Notes: a model not told the origin generated them from the letters alone. Counted from the stretch's first letter, positions 8,532 to 17,044 are shown. The stretch: 37,268 bases of DNA from an uncultured Eubacteriales bacterium (GCA_902793605.1 CADBEB010000032.1:1-37268); one strand, 5' to 3'. Numbers and translations: made by a program.

Positions 8532-9521
8532 TTACTGCAGGGTGGCAGCCATCACAGCCTTGATGGTATGCATACGGTTTTCGGCTTCGTCGAAGACGAT
8601 GGAGGAGGGGCTTTCAAAAACCTCATCCGTCACTTCCATACAGTCGATGCCGAACTTTTCAAAGATGGATCGGCCGATGGATGTGTTCAGATCATGGAAA
8701 GACGGGAGGCAGTGCATAAAGACGCACTGCTTTCCGGCTTTTTTCATCACATCCGCCGTGATACGGTAGGGGAGCAGGTCACGGATACGCTCTTCCCAGA
8801 CATTATCCGGTTCACCCATGGAAACCCAGACGTCGGTATAGAGCACATGGGCGCCTTCTACGGCTTTGTCCACATCAGACTCAAACTCCAGGACAGCGCC
8901 GGTATCTGCGGCAATATCCCGGCAGGCAGCGATCAGCTCAGAACCGGGCCAGTATTTTTCCGGCGCGCAGGCAACGAAGTGCATGCCCATTTTCGCGCAG
9001 CCAACCATCAGCGAGTTTCCCATGTTGTATCGGGCATCTCCCATGTAGACCAGTTTGATGCCTTTCAGCGTGCCGAAATGCTCCCGGATCGTCAGGAAAT
9101 CCGCCAGGATCTGGGTAGGATGGAACTCATTGGTCAGGCCGTTCCATACCGGGACTCCGGAATAACGATACAGGTCCTCCACGACCTGCTGCCCGTATCC
9201 CCGGTACTCAATCCCGTCAAACATACGGCCCAGAACCCGCGCTGTATCGGCAATGCTTTCCTTTTTACCTATCTGGCTCCCGGAGGGATCCAGAAAGGTA
9301 CAGTTCATTCCCAGGTCATAAGCAGCGACCTCAAAGGCGCAGCGAGTGCGCGTGCTCGTTTTCTCAAAGATCAGGGCGATATTTTTTCCGGCACAGCAGG
9401 CATGCGGCACGCCGGTTTTTTTCTTCTCCTTCAGATCCGCTGCCAGGTCAAGAAGACCCGTGATCTCCTCCGGCGTGAGATCAAGCAGTTTCAGGAACTT
9501 TTTTTCTTTCAGTGTAAACAT
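8532..9521 (-). CDS. argF: Ornithine carbamoyltransferase
   Basis: A 329-residue cytoplasmic enzyme that joins carbamoyl phosphate and ornithine to make citrulline. The carbamoyl-phosphate site STRTR is at residues 56-60, HPTQ at 134-137, the ornithine-binding SMGE at 234-237 and HCLP at 270-273. The start at 9521 is preferred over an in-frame upstream ATG because GGAGGTG sits at the right distance and the protein then opens [16 protein letters not shown], as in relatives. Length resembles the 330-335 residue ArgF/ArcB group. No arginine deiminase, carbamate kinase or other arg genes are nearby, so anabolic versus catabolic use cannot be decided. A promoter lies just upstream. Confidence 0.95.
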   Translation of the reverse strand: MFTLKEKKFLKLLDLTPEEITGLLDLAADLKEKKKTGVPHACCAGKNIALIFEKTSTRTRCAFEVAAYDLGMNCTFLDPSGSQIGKKESIADTARVLGRMFDGIEYRGYGQQVVEDLYRYSGVPVWNGLTNEFHPTQILADFLTIREHFGTLKGIKLVYMGDARYNMGNSLMVGCAKMGMHFVACAPEKYWPGSELIAACRDIAADTGAVLEFESDVDKAVEGAHVLYTDVWVSMGEPDNVWEERIRDLLPYRITADVMKKAGKQCVFMHCLPSFHDLNTSIGRSIFEKFGIDCMEVTDEVFESPSSIVFDEAENRMHTIKAVMAATLQ

Positions 9522-9550
9522 GCGGGAACACCTCCAAATCACGATACTTC

Positions 9551-9580
9551 AGTATAATGTATCCGGGATCCGCAAGTCAA
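9551..9580 (-). promoter_or_regulatory. Promoter of argF
   Basis: Leftward TTGACT (9580-9575), an 18-base spacer and TATACT (9556-9551) lie 30 bases upstream of the argF start. It is back to back with the repressor promoter at 9607-9636. Confidence 0.75.
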
Positions 9581-9606
9581 GAAAACACAAATTCATTGCA
9601 CGCCCC

Positions 9607-9636
9607 TTTACAAACACAATATACTTGTGCTATAAT
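9607..9636 (+). promoter_or_regulatory. Promoter of the S24 repressor with an embedded inverted repeat
   Basis: TTTACA (9607-9612) and a perfect TATAAT (9631-9636) are 18 bases apart. The spacer contains CACAA-N5-TTGTG (9615-9629), a dyad well placed to act as an operator, probably for the repressor encoded immediately downstream; the binding protein is inferred. Confidence 0.75.
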
Positions 9637-9665
9637 CCGTTCAGTACAAAAAAGGGGGAGATTGA

Positions 9666-10490
9666 ATGTCCAGAGCCAATTCTGACGGGATGACCAACGA
9701 GGCCGGTATCGCCTATGGAGAGCTGATCCGCCGGCAGCGAAGGAGCAAAAAGATGAGCCAGGAAGAGCTCGGCGCGCTTGTCAGCGTCGGAAAGAATGCC
9801 GTTGGTGCGTGGGAGGCGGGAAGAAGCCGGCCGGATGTCGGCAGCGTGCCCGTGATCTGCAGGGCGCTGGATCTTTCCCTGGATGAGTTTTTCGGACTTC
9901 AGGAAACAGCCCGGATCGATCCGGGCAATCAGATGGAGACCAACGAAGCTTCCGAGCTGATCCGCCGGTATGCAGCGCTGAATCCTTATAACCGGCAGGT
10001 CGTCATGCGGGAGATGGAAATGCTCTATGATATGCAGGGAAGCATGAAAAAACCCCCGCGCAGGGTTATCCGCCTGTACCAGAACGACATGGCGGCTTCC
10101 GCCGGACCAGGGGAAACGCTGGAGGCAGCACGGGGAGAAGAAGTGTATGTGTATGCCGATCCGGTAACGGAGACCGCAGACGAGATCATCCGGGTCAACG
10201 GCAACAGTATGGAGCCGACCTATTGCGACGGGGACCTGGTATTTGTCCGGCATGCCGCATCGCTGCAGGAAGGGGAGATCGGAATCTTTGTTACCGGGGA
10301 TACCGGCTATATCAAGGAGTACCACAGGGACGGCCTTTACAGCCACAACCCAGCCTATCAACCGATCATCTTTTCCGAAGGCACGGAGGTGCGCTGCATC
10401 GGACGCGTCATCGGGAAGGTCAGCCAGGACGACTGGGCCGACGATGAAAGCATTGAAAAATGGAAGACAGCCAACAGGAAGGGAAGATGA
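9666..10490 (+). CDS. XRE-type repressor with LexA/CI-like S24 autoprotease domain
   Basis: A 274-residue regulator. A Cro/CI helix-turn-helix (about 18-72) contains MSQEELGALVSVGKNAVGAWE, written here in two parts: MSQEELGALVSVGK and NAVGAWEAG. The C-terminal S24 peptidase fold has catalytic Ser181 in NGNSMEPT and Lys217 in GYIKEY. A likely self-cleavage bond is Ala146-Gly147 in AASAGPG. Proteins of this architecture bind DNA as dimers and are inactivated by RecA-stimulated self-cleavage after DNA damage. No phage genes surround it, so it looks like a chromosomal regulator. Its stop overlaps the start of a lone LexA-type DNA-binding protein, suggesting joint function. Confidence 0.88.
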   Translation: MSRANSDGMTNEAGIAYGELIRRQRRSKKMSQEELGALVSVGKNAVGAWEAGRSRPDVGSVPVICRALDLSLDEFFGLQETARIDPGNQMETNEASELIRRYAALNPYNRQVVMREMEMLYDMQGSMKKPPRRVIRLYQNDMAASAGPGETLEAARGEEVYVYADPVTETADEIIRVNGNSMEPTYCDGDLVFVRHAASLQEGEIGIFVTGDTGYIKEYHRDGLYSHNPAYQPIIFSEGTEVRCIGRVIGKVSQDDWADDESIEKWKTANRKGR

Positions 10491-10747
10491 ATATGCAGAG
10501 CAGTAAACCGAGAAATCAGGAGAAACGTCTGCTGATCATGCAGTATATGATCTCCTTTGCCACGGAACGGGGCAAACAGCCTTCCGTGCGCGAGATCGGC
10601 CAGGCGGCCGGCCTGCAGTCTACCTCCACGACCGCCGGTTATCTCCGGCGGATGGTTAATGAAGGACTGCTTGAGCGGACAACCAAGACCAACCGTAACT
10701 ACTTTGTGACAAGGAGCGCAGCCGAACTGCTGCGTGACGCAGGCTGA
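10487..10747 (+). CDS. Stand-alone LexA-type winged-helix DNA-binding protein
   Basis: An 86-residue protein matching only the N-terminal DNA-binding domain of LexA. PSVREIGQAAGLQSTSTTAG followed by YLRRMVNEGLLER mirrors the LexA pattern PSVREI..A.GL.STSTV..HL..LE.KGLI. There is no S24 protease domain. The start at 10487 is chosen because ATGA overlaps the upstream stop (translational coupling) behind AGGAAGGGA; 10460 and 10493 are alternatives. It may bind SOS-like or private operators without being cleavable, or act with the upstream S24 repressor. Its stop abuts that of the convergent zinc-ribbon gene within the hexamer TGATCA. Confidence 0.82.
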   Translation: MNMQSSKPRNQEKRLLIMQYMISFATERGKQPSVREIGQAAGLQSTSTTAGYLRRMVNEGLLERTTKTNRNYFVTRSAAELLRDAG

Positions 10748-11161
10748 TCAGGCTTTCTGTTTAAACTTGTGCTGACAGCGGACGCAAGTGATCTCCTTTT
10801 CTCCGCAGCCCCGCTTCAGCCGCAAAAGCACTTTGCAGTTGGGGCATTTGAAATACTTGTAATCCTTCCGGTTCTTCATACGCTTGACGAACTGGGAGGA
10901 TTTCTTTTTCCAGCCGGAGGTGAGCTCTATGTACTTCCGGTTCTCGGCAAAGCGCTTTTCCTGATTCCGGGATAACATCCGGAAAAGGGTTACGACATAC
11001 AGCGCTAAGCCGATAAAGGAAAGCAGGGGTATCCCTGTAAACGAAGAAAGAAGGGAGATGACCAGACCGGAGATCAAGGTGAACATCCCCAGGTTGTCGG
11101 CTCCGTGGCGGCCTTCCATGAAACGGGCAAGGCCCATTTTGATCTTTTGCCAGAAAGTCAT
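10748..11161 (-). CDS. Zinc-ribbon membrane protein of unknown function
   Basis: A 137-residue protein with two adjacent hydrophobic helices (about 25-40 and 43-62), a basic segment rich in Lys/Arg and a C-terminal zinc ribbon. The ribbon cysteines are C106 and C109 (CPNC) and C126 and C129 (CVRC). The start at 11161 is chosen because AAAGGAGAC precedes it; the frame stays open further upstream through repeat DNA, which is unlikely to be coding. The ribbon probably faces the cytoplasm. It follows the DnaJ-like gene in the same direction after 199 bases of repeats. I do not recognise a specific function. Confidence 0.75.
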   Translation of the reverse strand: MTFWQKIKMGLARFMEGRHGADNLGMFTLISGLVISLLSSFTGIPLLSFIGLALYVVTLFRMLSRNQEKRFAENRKYIELTSGWKKKSSQFVKRMKNRKDYKYFKCPNCKVLLRLKRGCGEKEITCVRCQHKFKQKA

Positions 11162-11270
11162 AATAAAAGTCTCCTTTCGAGGAATCATTGGACTGCAGCG
11201 GAAAGACGGCTGCTTTTCTGCGATCGTCACAACCGCTCTGACTTCGCGCAAGCGCTCGTCAATCGCGGGT

Positions 11271-11354
11271 TCCTGTAGCATGGCAGCCGTTACCCAAATC
11301 GAAGATTTGGACTCCTGTAGCATGGCAGCCGTTACCCAAATCGAAGATTTGGAC
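11271..11354. repeat. 42-bp perfect tandem duplication
   Basis: Units at 11271-11312 and 11313-11354 are identical. Each includes CCAAATC-GAA-GATTTGG, so each can fold a hairpin. The copy nearer the DnaJ gene has longer flanking complementarity than the other. Confidence 0.9.
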
Positions 11355-11360
11355 GGCTGC
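11325..11360 (-). terminator. Long hairpin directly after the DnaJ-like gene
   Basis: GCAGCCGT (11325-11332) pairs with ACGGCTGC (11353-11360), enclosing CCAAATC-GAA-GATTTGG: a 15-bp stem with a 3-base bulge. It begins at the base next to the leftward stop codon. No T-run follows, so it may stabilise the mRNA end or weakly terminate. Confidence 0.55.
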
Positions 11361-12182
11361 TCAGCACCACATACCGTAGCGGCCGCAGCCGCCGAGGCAG
11401 CAGTTCAGAAGCATATTAGCAGCGCAGCAGGTCAGGCAGGGATTGGAGCAGATGGCCGTGCGGAAATCGTAACCTTTGCTCTGGGCGCGGCGGTATGTCT
11501 GCCGGCCGGCTTCGATCATGTTCAGCAGCGCCTGATAATCCGCATCACCGGGCGACATCCGGACCGCGGCCCGTGCATGATCCAGCGCGGAGATCCGGTT
11601 GCCGAGCCCCAGATCCGCCTTCGCATACAAAGCATGCCAGTCCGCGTCATGCGTCGGGATCCGGTTCAGAAGGCTGATCGCATCGTTGTAGCGGTTGGCG
11701 AGCACATGGCTTTCTGCGGTCTTCAGCTCCGGGTTGGCGTAGGCCCGGGTACGGTACTGTGTCTGCTGCTGGGACTGTGCACCGCCGAAGAAAGCTGAGA
11801 AGGGATCAAAACCAAAGCCGAAATCCCCGAAGGGGTTTCCGTTCTGGCCGCTCTGACCGCTCTGGCCATTGTATCCGCTACCCCGGCCGTAGTAACCTCC
11901 CTGACTGAAGGGATTCCCGTAAGCGCCATAACCGCCGTAACCGGAGGAACCACCGTAACCCGCAGAACCGAATTGATCGGCTGAAGGATCGCGGCCGGTC
12001 TTTTTGATCTGCAAGGCGCGGGTATAGGCATCGTTTACTTCCCGCATCTTCTGCTCAGCGACCTTGTCGCCCGGGTTCAGGTCCGGATGGTATTTTTTTG
12101 CCAGCTTACGGTAAGCAGCCTTGATCTCATCTTCCGTGGCAGAGGAACTCACACCCAGAACAGTAAAGGGATCATTCGGCAT
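11361..12182 (-). CDS. DnaJ-like co-chaperone with G/Y-rich linker, TPR-like region and Cys-rich tail
   Basis: A 273-residue J-domain protein. The J domain (1-65) has the HPD motif at 32-34, which triggers Hsp70 ATPase activity. Residues about 68-125 are a Gly/Tyr/Asn/Gln-rich low-complexity linker. Residues about 150-230 form helical pairs reminiscent of TPR repeats ([33 protein letters not shown]). The last 31 residues hold eight cysteines including CLTCC and NCCLGGC, perhaps metal-binding or membrane-associated. It lacks the CxxCxGxG zinc domain of canonical DnaJ, so it is a specialised partner. It overlaps the upstream DUF5685 gene by 11 bases and belongs to the dnaK operon. Confidence 0.85.
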   Translation of the reverse strand: MPNDPFTVLGVSSSATEDEIKAAYRKLAKKYHPDLNPGDKVAEQKMREVNDAYTRALQIKKTGRDPSADQFGSAGYGGSSGYGGYGAYGNPFSQGGYYGRGSGYNGQSGQSGQNGNPFGDFGFGFDPFSAFFGGAQSQQQTQYRTRAYANPELKTAESHVLANRYNDAISLLNRIPTHDADWHALYAKADLGLGNRISALDHARAAVRMSPGDADYQALLNMIEAGRQTYRRAQSKGYDFRTAICSNPCLTCCAANMLLNCCLGGCGRYGMWC

Positions 12183-13020
12183 GGGCTTCCTCCTTTCTCT
12201 TTGCTTTCTCCGTGATCAGCGTATAGCGCTGCCAGACGCCGCTGTAGAGGATGTTCCTCAGGATATCCAAGTCTTGCTCCAGGGGCAGAACCTCAAAGTA
12301 TTCGACAGCCTCCGCGATCAGGAGTTCCAGCGTCTCCCGGCAGAAGTCCTCATAGTCCGCCCTGTCCCGGTACCGGGTCAGCGGATTGAAACGGCTTTTT
12401 TTCCGATCGGCATCGAAATCCTCCCAGGCATCCATCCAGTAGATGAAACGGCCGAGGCCGGCCCCGAGGGACCGCAGGACGCCTGACCAGGGATCCTCCG
12501 GAAACGGGACGAAAACAGACCCGAGCATCTCCCCGGAAAGATTGCAGAGCATGTCCGGAACAGGATCCGGTCTTTTCTCCTCCTCCCAGAGCGACGAAAG
12601 GGCTTTTTCGACGTCTTCGGTCTGCAGCGGCCAGTCCTTCCGAAGCTTTTCCAGCGGTTTCCTGAAAAGGGATTCACCTGCTTTTCCCCGGAGGGACCGG
12701 TCATCCATTCGCTGGTCCACGCACTTGTAGTAGAACAGCAGGGCGTTCATATCCGCGGCAAAATCGATCATCGGGGAGGAGAGAAAGGTGTGCTGCTTCA
12801 CCGGATGGACACTGCAGCGCGAAGCGAAAGAATCAGTTTCCGGTTCATAGAGGGAGGAGAGCAGCATGGCCAGGAAAGTCATGTCGTTGCTGAGGGATAT
12901 GCGCCGGGCCTGGCCATGGCGCTTCAGCAGCGCATGACAGACGCCGCAGTAGAAGGAACGGTAGCGCTGCTTCTGCTCATCCGACAGAACGGAGAGCACC
13001 GGAGCGATATAACCGAACAT
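12172..13020 (-). CDS. DUF5685 family protein
   Basis: A 282-residue protein that I match to the DUF5685 family; its biochemical role is unknown. It opens MFGYIAP and has a CGVC pair (C25, C28) in [15 protein letters not shown]. Other conserved-looking segments are [30 protein letters not shown] and [20 protein letters not shown]. The mostly helical, Asp/His-bearing pattern recalls small-molecule or isoprenoid-type helical enzymes, but nothing proves a reaction. The start lies 11 bases after the dnaK-like stop. The gene is sandwiched between an Hsp70 and a J-protein, so it may be a client, an adaptor or a component assembled by them. Confidence 0.75.
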   Translation of the reverse strand: MFGYIAPVLSVLSDEQKQRYRSFYCGVCHALLKRHGQARRISLSNDMTFLAMLLSSLYEPETDSFASRCSVHPVKQHTFLSSPMIDFAADMNALLFYYKCVDQRMDDRSLRGKAGESLFRKPLEKLRKDWPLQTEDVEKALSSLWEEEKRPDPVPDMLCNLSGEMLGSVFVPFPEDPWSGVLRSLGAGLGRFIYWMDAWEDFDADRKKSRFNPLTRYRDRADYEDFCRETLELLIAEAVEYFEVLPLEQDLDILRNILYSGVWQRYTLITEKAKRKEEAHAE

Positions 13021-13031
13021 GGACAGCCTCC

Positions 13032-14783
13032 TCAGGCGTCGTATGCGCCGTCATCATTTCCGCCTTCCGGGGCGGAGGTGTAGGTGCCGACAGAGCGAAG
13101 GATCCGGTCAATATCTTCCGAAGCGGTACGGATCCGCTGCTCGTTTCCGTCCTTCAGGGCATCTTCCAGCTCGGCGATGGAAGCATCGAGGCGCGACCGG
13201 TCTTCATCCTTCAGCTTTTTCCTTGTCTTGCGAGCCTGGTTCAGCATGCTTTCCGCCGCGTCACGCGTCTGCTGCGTCTGTTTGCGCTGACGATCTTCTG
13301 CCGCGTAACGCTGTGCATCCCGGATGGCCCGGTCGATCTCCTCCCGGCTCATGTTGCCGGAACCGGAGATCGTGATATCCTGGGTGCTGTTGGTCCCCAG
13401 ATCCTTCGCGGTGACATGGACGATCCCGTTGGTATCGATGGAAAAGGTCACTTCGATCTGCGGAATCCCGCGAAGGGCGCGGCGGATCCCGTTGAGACGG
13501 AATTTGCCGAGGGACTTGTTGGCGGAGGCAATCTCCCTCTCTCCCTGGAGGACGTTGATCTCTACGCTGGTCTGGAAATTGGCCGCGGTGGTGAAGACCT
13601 GGGAGTGCTGACAGGGCAGGGGGGTGTTCCGGTCGATGATCTTCGCGAAAACATCCCCCAGGGTCTCAATTCCCAGGGACAGGGGTGTCACGTCGATCAG
13701 GACAATGGAATTGATCGCCCCGGAGAGCACGCCGCCCTGCAGGCAAGCGCCCATGGCGACGCATTCATCCGGGTTGATGTCCCGGGAAGGCTCCTTGCCG
13801 GTCAGCTTCCGTACCTCGTCCTGAACCGCAGGGATGCGGGTGGAACCGCCGACGAGCAGCACCCGGTTGAGTGCCGACGCGCTGATCCCGGCATCCTGGA
13901 GCGCCTGCTGGACCGGACCTTTTGTGGCAGTAACCAGGTGGGCGGTCAATTCGTTGAAGCGGACACGGGTCAGCGTGGCTTCCAGATGCATGGGCCCAGA
14001 AGGTCCCTGGGCGAGAAAAGGCAGGTTAATCATCGTCTCTGAGGAAGCGGAAAGCTCGATCTTGGCCTTCTCGGCTGCCTCAGACAGACGCTGCATGGCC
14101 ATGGGATCTTTAGAGAGATCCAGCTTATGCTCCTCTCTGAATCGCTCCAGCAGCCAGCCGACGATGCACTGGTCAAAGTCATCCCCGCCGAGGTGATTGT
14201 TGCCGGCCGTGGCGAGGACCTCAATCGTATCACTGTTGATATCCAGGATACTGACATCAAAGGTGCCGCCGCCCAGGTCGTAGACCATCACCTTGCAGGG
14301 CTGTCCCTTGTCAAAACCGTATGCCAGGGCGGCAGAGGTCGGCTCGTTGATGATCCGCAGGACGTTGAGGCCGGCAATCAGCCCGGCGTCCTTAGTCGCC
14401 TGACGCTGCGCGTCGGAAAAATATGCCGGGACCGTGATTACCGCATCGGTGACCGGTTCCCCGATATAGCTTTCCGCATCGGCCTTGAGCTTCTGCAGAA
14501 TCATGGCAGAGATTTCCTGGGGTGTATACTGCTTGCCGTCAACGCTGAAGCGGGCATCCGATCCCATATCGCGCTTGACGGACGAAAAGGTCCGGGATGC
14601 GTTGGTGACAGCCTGGCGCTTGGCAGCGGTCCCGACGAGGCGCTCACCTGATTTGGTGAACGCCACGACGGACGGCGTCGTCCGGCTGCCTTCGGCATTC
14701 GGTATTACAACGGCATGGCCGTTTTCCATAAAAGCGACGCAGGAATTCGTGGTTCCCAGGTCGATTCCGATCATTCTGGACAT
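13032..14783 (-). CDS. Hsp70 (DnaK-like) chaperone, secondary paralogue
   Basis: A 583-residue ATP-dependent chaperone. The start at 14783 gives [18 protein letters not shown] behind GGGAGG; an upstream in-frame ATG lacks a ribosome site. Phosphate-binding motifs IDLGTTNS and [14 protein letters not shown], and the [15 protein letters not shown] segment, show a full nucleotide-binding domain. The peptide-binding domain and a helical lid with [13 protein letters not shown] follow, but the tail is shorter than in the usual 610-640 residue DnaK. No grpE or hrcA adjoins and no CIRCE is seen upstream, so this is probably not the heat-shock DnaK. It leads the operon dnaK-DUF5685-dnaJ. Confidence 0.92.
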   Translation of the reverse strand: MSRMIGIDLGTTNSCVAFMENGHAVVIPNAEGSRTTPSVVAFTKSGERLVGTAAKRQAVTNASRTFSSVKRDMGSDARFSVDGKQYTPQEISAMILQKLKADAESYIGEPVTDAVITVPAYFSDAQRQATKDAGLIAGLNVLRIINEPTSAALAYGFDKGQPCKVMVYDLGGGTFDVSILDINSDTIEVLATAGNNHLGGDDFDQCIVGWLLERFREEHKLDLSKDPMAMQRLSEAAEKAKIELSASSETMINLPFLAQGPSGPMHLEATLTRVRFNELTAHLVTATKGPVQQALQDAGISASALNRVLLVGGSTRIPAVQDEVRKLTGKEPSRDINPDECVAMGACLQGGVLSGAINSIVLIDVTPLSLGIETLGDVFAKIIDRNTPLPCQHSQVFTTAANFQTSVEINVLQGEREIASANKSLGKFRLNGIRRALRGIPQIEVTFSIDTNGIVHVTAKDLGTNSTQDITISGSGNMSREEIDRAIRDAQRYAAEDRQRKQTQQTRDAAESMLNQARKTRKKLKDEDRSRLDASIAELEDALKDGNEQRIRTASEDIDRILRSVGTYTSAPEGGNDDGAYDA

Positions 14784-15027
14784 ACAATCAGCCTCCCGAA
14801 AGTACAGATTACCACGGTTACTATAACTCCCATAGTTCAAGAACAGAAGAACAGAATGTGAAAAGCAGGTGAAAGATTGAAATTCGGGTGCCTGAATGAT
14901 AAGATGGAGCGGAGAAAGATCCTTCGCGCTGTTCAGGGTGACACCAGTGAAAGATCCCTCACGCTGTTCAGGATGACATGGAGATTCCCGGCCAGCGGAA
15001 CGCTATAAAACAGGAGTGAGGCAAGTT
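14784..15027. other. Divergent intergenic region with two 30-bp repeats
   Basis: Lies between the dnaK-like gene (-) and the M18 peptidase gene (+). It holds the repeat pair at 14914-14978. A perfect 10-bp palindrome, GTTCTTGAAC on both strands, occurs near 14836-14845. Promoters are not clear in either direction. Confidence 0.45.
14914..14978. repeat. Two 30-bp direct repeats (27/30 identical)
   Basis: Copies at 14914-14943 and 14949-14978 share GAAAGATCC-TC-CGCTGTTCAGG-TGACA, differing at three positions. Sequences of the CGCTGTTCAGGATGACA type are, from memory, dispersed intergenic repeats in many gut Clostridia. Confidence 0.85.
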
Positions 15028-16413
15028 ATGGAAAGACCCAATGCATGGAAAACCTATAACAAAACGGAACTGAAGAAGGTAGAAGCCCTTGCAGCTGAAT
15101 ACCGCACCTTTATTGACAACGGAAAGACCGAGCGTGAATGCGCCGAACTGTCAGTCGCAGCACTGGAAAAGGCCGGATACGTTTCCCTCGATCAGGTGAT
15201 CGCAGCGAAAAAGGCGCTGAAACCAGGAGACAAAGTCTATCTGAACCAAATGGGCAAGGCGGTTCTGACCTTCCTGATCGGCAAAAAGCCGCTGGCAGAA
15301 GGAATGAACATCGTCGGCGCGCATATCGACAGCCCCCGGCTGGACCTGAAGCAGAATCCCCTGTATGAAGACGGCGACTTTGCACTGGCCGATACCCATT
15401 ACTACGGCGGGATCAAGAAATACCAGTGGGTCGCCCGGGCGCTGGCTCTGCACGGAGTCGTCGTGAAGAAAGACGGGACGACTGTTCGCATCACCATCGG
15501 TGAGAAGGATACGGATCCCGTGGTCGGCGTGAGCGATCTGCTTCCGCACCTGGCCCAGGACCAGATGAGCAAAAAAATGAGCGAAGCGATCACCGGAGAG
15601 GATCTGGATATCATCCTTGGCGGAAAGCCGCTGAAAGATGAAGAGAAGGAACCAGTTAAAGCCTACCTGCTGAAGATACTGAAAGATGAATACGGCATTG
15701 AGGAAGAGGACCTGATCTCGGCGGAGATTGAAGCCGTGCCCGCAGGCAAATCAAGGGACTTCGGGCTGGACCGCAGCATGATCATCGGCTACGGCCATGA
15801 CGACCGCGTGTGCGCGTTCGCAGAACTGAAGGCGGTTCTGGAACTGACCGGTATTCCGGCCTATACCTGCTGCGGCATGCTGGTGGATAAGGAAGAGATC
15901 GGCAGCGTCGGCGCGACCGGCATGCGGAGCAACTACCTGGAGAATGCTGTGGCAGAGATCCTAGAACTACAGGGTGCCTACAGCGAGCTGAATGTACGCC
16001 GCGCGCTGCGCAACAGCCGGATGCTCTCCTGTGACGTCAGCGCAGGCTTTGATCCCATGTATGCAGGCGCTTTTGAGAAAAAGAATGCCGCCTGGCTGGG
16101 CAGGGGCGTGTGCTTCAACAAGTTCACCGGCAGCCGTGGAAAGAGCGGATCCAACGACGCAAACGCGGAATATCTGGCGAAACTGCGCCGGATTATGGAC
16201 GAGAACAAGGTTTGCTGGCAAACAGCCGAGCTGGGCAAGGTGGACCAGGGCGGCGGCGGAACGATCGCCTATATCTGTGCGCTGTACGGCATGGAAGTCA
16301 TCGACAGCGGCGTGTCGGTGCTGAACATGCACGCACCGATGGAGATCATCTCCAAGGCGGACCTATATGAATCCGTGAAGGCATACAAAGCATTCATGCA
16401 GAAAGCAGAGTAA
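15028..16413 (+). CDS. M18 family zinc aminopeptidase
   Basis: A 461-residue cytoplasmic dinuclear-zinc exopeptidase, probably releasing N-terminal acidic or other residues from peptides. Zinc and catalytic residues are visible: H99 in GAHIDSPRLD, HDDR at 257-260, D287 and the E289/E290 pair in DKEEIGSVG, SCDVSAGFDP, and H435 in LNMHAPME. Length fits bacterial M18 peptidases (about 430-480). The ATG at 15028 is preferred over GTG 15016 because GTGAGG is correctly spaced from it. Relatives include aspartyl aminopeptidase ApeB/LAP4; exact specificity is unknown. It has its own terminator. Confidence 0.93.
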   Translation: MERPNAWKTYNKTELKKVEALAAEYRTFIDNGKTERECAELSVAALEKAGYVSLDQVIAAKKALKPGDKVYLNQMGKAVLTFLIGKKPLAEGMNIVGAHIDSPRLDLKQNPLYEDGDFALADTHYYGGIKKYQWVARALALHGVVVKKDGTTVRITIGEKDTDPVVGVSDLLPHLAQDQMSKKMSEAITGEDLDIILGGKPLKDEEKEPVKAYLLKILKDEYGIEEEDLISAEIEAVPAGKSRDFGLDRSMIIGYGHDDRVCAFAELKAVLELTGIPAYTCCGMLVDKEEIGSVGATGMRSNYLENAVAEILELQGAYSELNVRRALRNSRMLSCDVSAGFDPMYAGAFEKKNAAWLGRGVCFNKFTGSRGKSGSNDANAEYLAKLRRIMDENKVCWQTAELGKVDQGGGGTIAYICALYGMEVIDSGVSVLNMHAPMEIISKADLYESVKAYKAFMQKAE

Positions 16414-16423
16414 CAGATACGTT

Positions 16424-16452
16424 GCCGGCTGGATTTCCAGCCGGCTTTTTTT
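16424..16452 (+). terminator. Terminator of the M18 peptidase gene
   Basis: GCCGGCTGG-ATTT-CCAGCCGGC followed by seven Ts, 11 bases after the stop codon. Confidence 0.93.
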
Positions 16453-16477
16453 CGGACCTGCGGGGAGGGGATCAGGC

Positions 16478-17044
16478 ATGAAAACGGGAGAAACGGTCAC
16501 GGCCTGCGGGAAAGCATACCGTCTGATCCGGTTGTTGGGGCACGGAAAGGGCGGATATTCCTGGCTGGCCGAAGCGGACGGCTGGGAGGTCGTCCTGAAG
16601 CAGATCCATCACGAGCCCTGCGATTACTATACTTTCGGGAACAAGATCGAAGCGGAATGCCGGGATTATGAAAGGCTGAAAAACGCCGGAATCCGAATCC
16701 CGGAAATGATCACAGCAGACAGGGAATCGGAACGGATCGTGAAGGAATACATCGCTGGCGAGACAGTTTTTGACCGGGTCAAGAGCGGACGATCCGCCGA
16801 AGCGTTTTTCGGGCAGATCCGGGAGATGGCTGAACGCGCAGAGGCAGCTGGGCTGAACATCGACTATTTCCCGACCAACTTCGTGATCCGGGACGGACTG
16901 CTCTGGTATATCGATTATGAATGCAACGAGTATATGGACCAATGGAGCTTTGAGAACTGGGGGATCCGGTACTGGTCGCGGACCCAGGAATTCGAAGCCT
17001 ACCTGAAGGAACAGAAGCAGCGCTTTCAGGAACCGATTTCCTGA
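16478..17044 (+). CDS. Small protein-kinase-like protein
   Basis: A 188-residue protein with a minimal kinase fold. It has a glycine-rich loop GHGKGGYSWLAE (about 21-32), a VVLK lysine at 41, a helix-C type acidic segment (EAECRDYERL, E58/E60), a catalytic-loop-like NIDYFPTN (D129, N134) and a DFG-like IDYE with D146. This order matches Ser/Thr- and RIO/lipopolysaccharide-kinase-like folds, but the protein is shorter than the usual 250-270 residues because the C-lobe is reduced. The catalytic histidine of HxD is Asn here. Substrate unknown; it could phosphorylate a protein, sugar or lipid. GGGGAGGGG precedes the ATG. It lies between terminated M18 and PAP2 genes. Confidence 0.72.
   Translation: MKTGETVTACGKAYRLIRLLGHGKGGYSWLAEADGWEVVLKQIHHEPCDYYTFGNKIEAECRDYERLKNAGIRIPEMITADRESERIVKEYIAGETVFDRVKSGRSAEAFFGQIREMAERAEAAGLNIDYFPTNFVIRDGLLWYIDYECNEYMDQWSFENWGIRYWSRTQEFEAYLKEQKQRFQEPIS

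Noticed and set aside
8568..9557. 329-residue open frame antisense to argF
   Set aside because: argF is clear from motifs, and the opposite frame has no family features.
9666..10747. Prophage immunity region
   Set aside because: A CI-like repressor alone suggested a phage, but no integrase, Cro, structural or lysis genes flank it.
14914..14978. CRISPR array
   Set aside because: Only two imperfect copies with a 5-base gap; no regular spacers and no cas genes.
14784..15027. CIRCE operator upstream of the dnaK-like gene
   Set aside because: No TTAGCACTC/GAGTGCTAA arms occur here; the only CIRCE is before groES.
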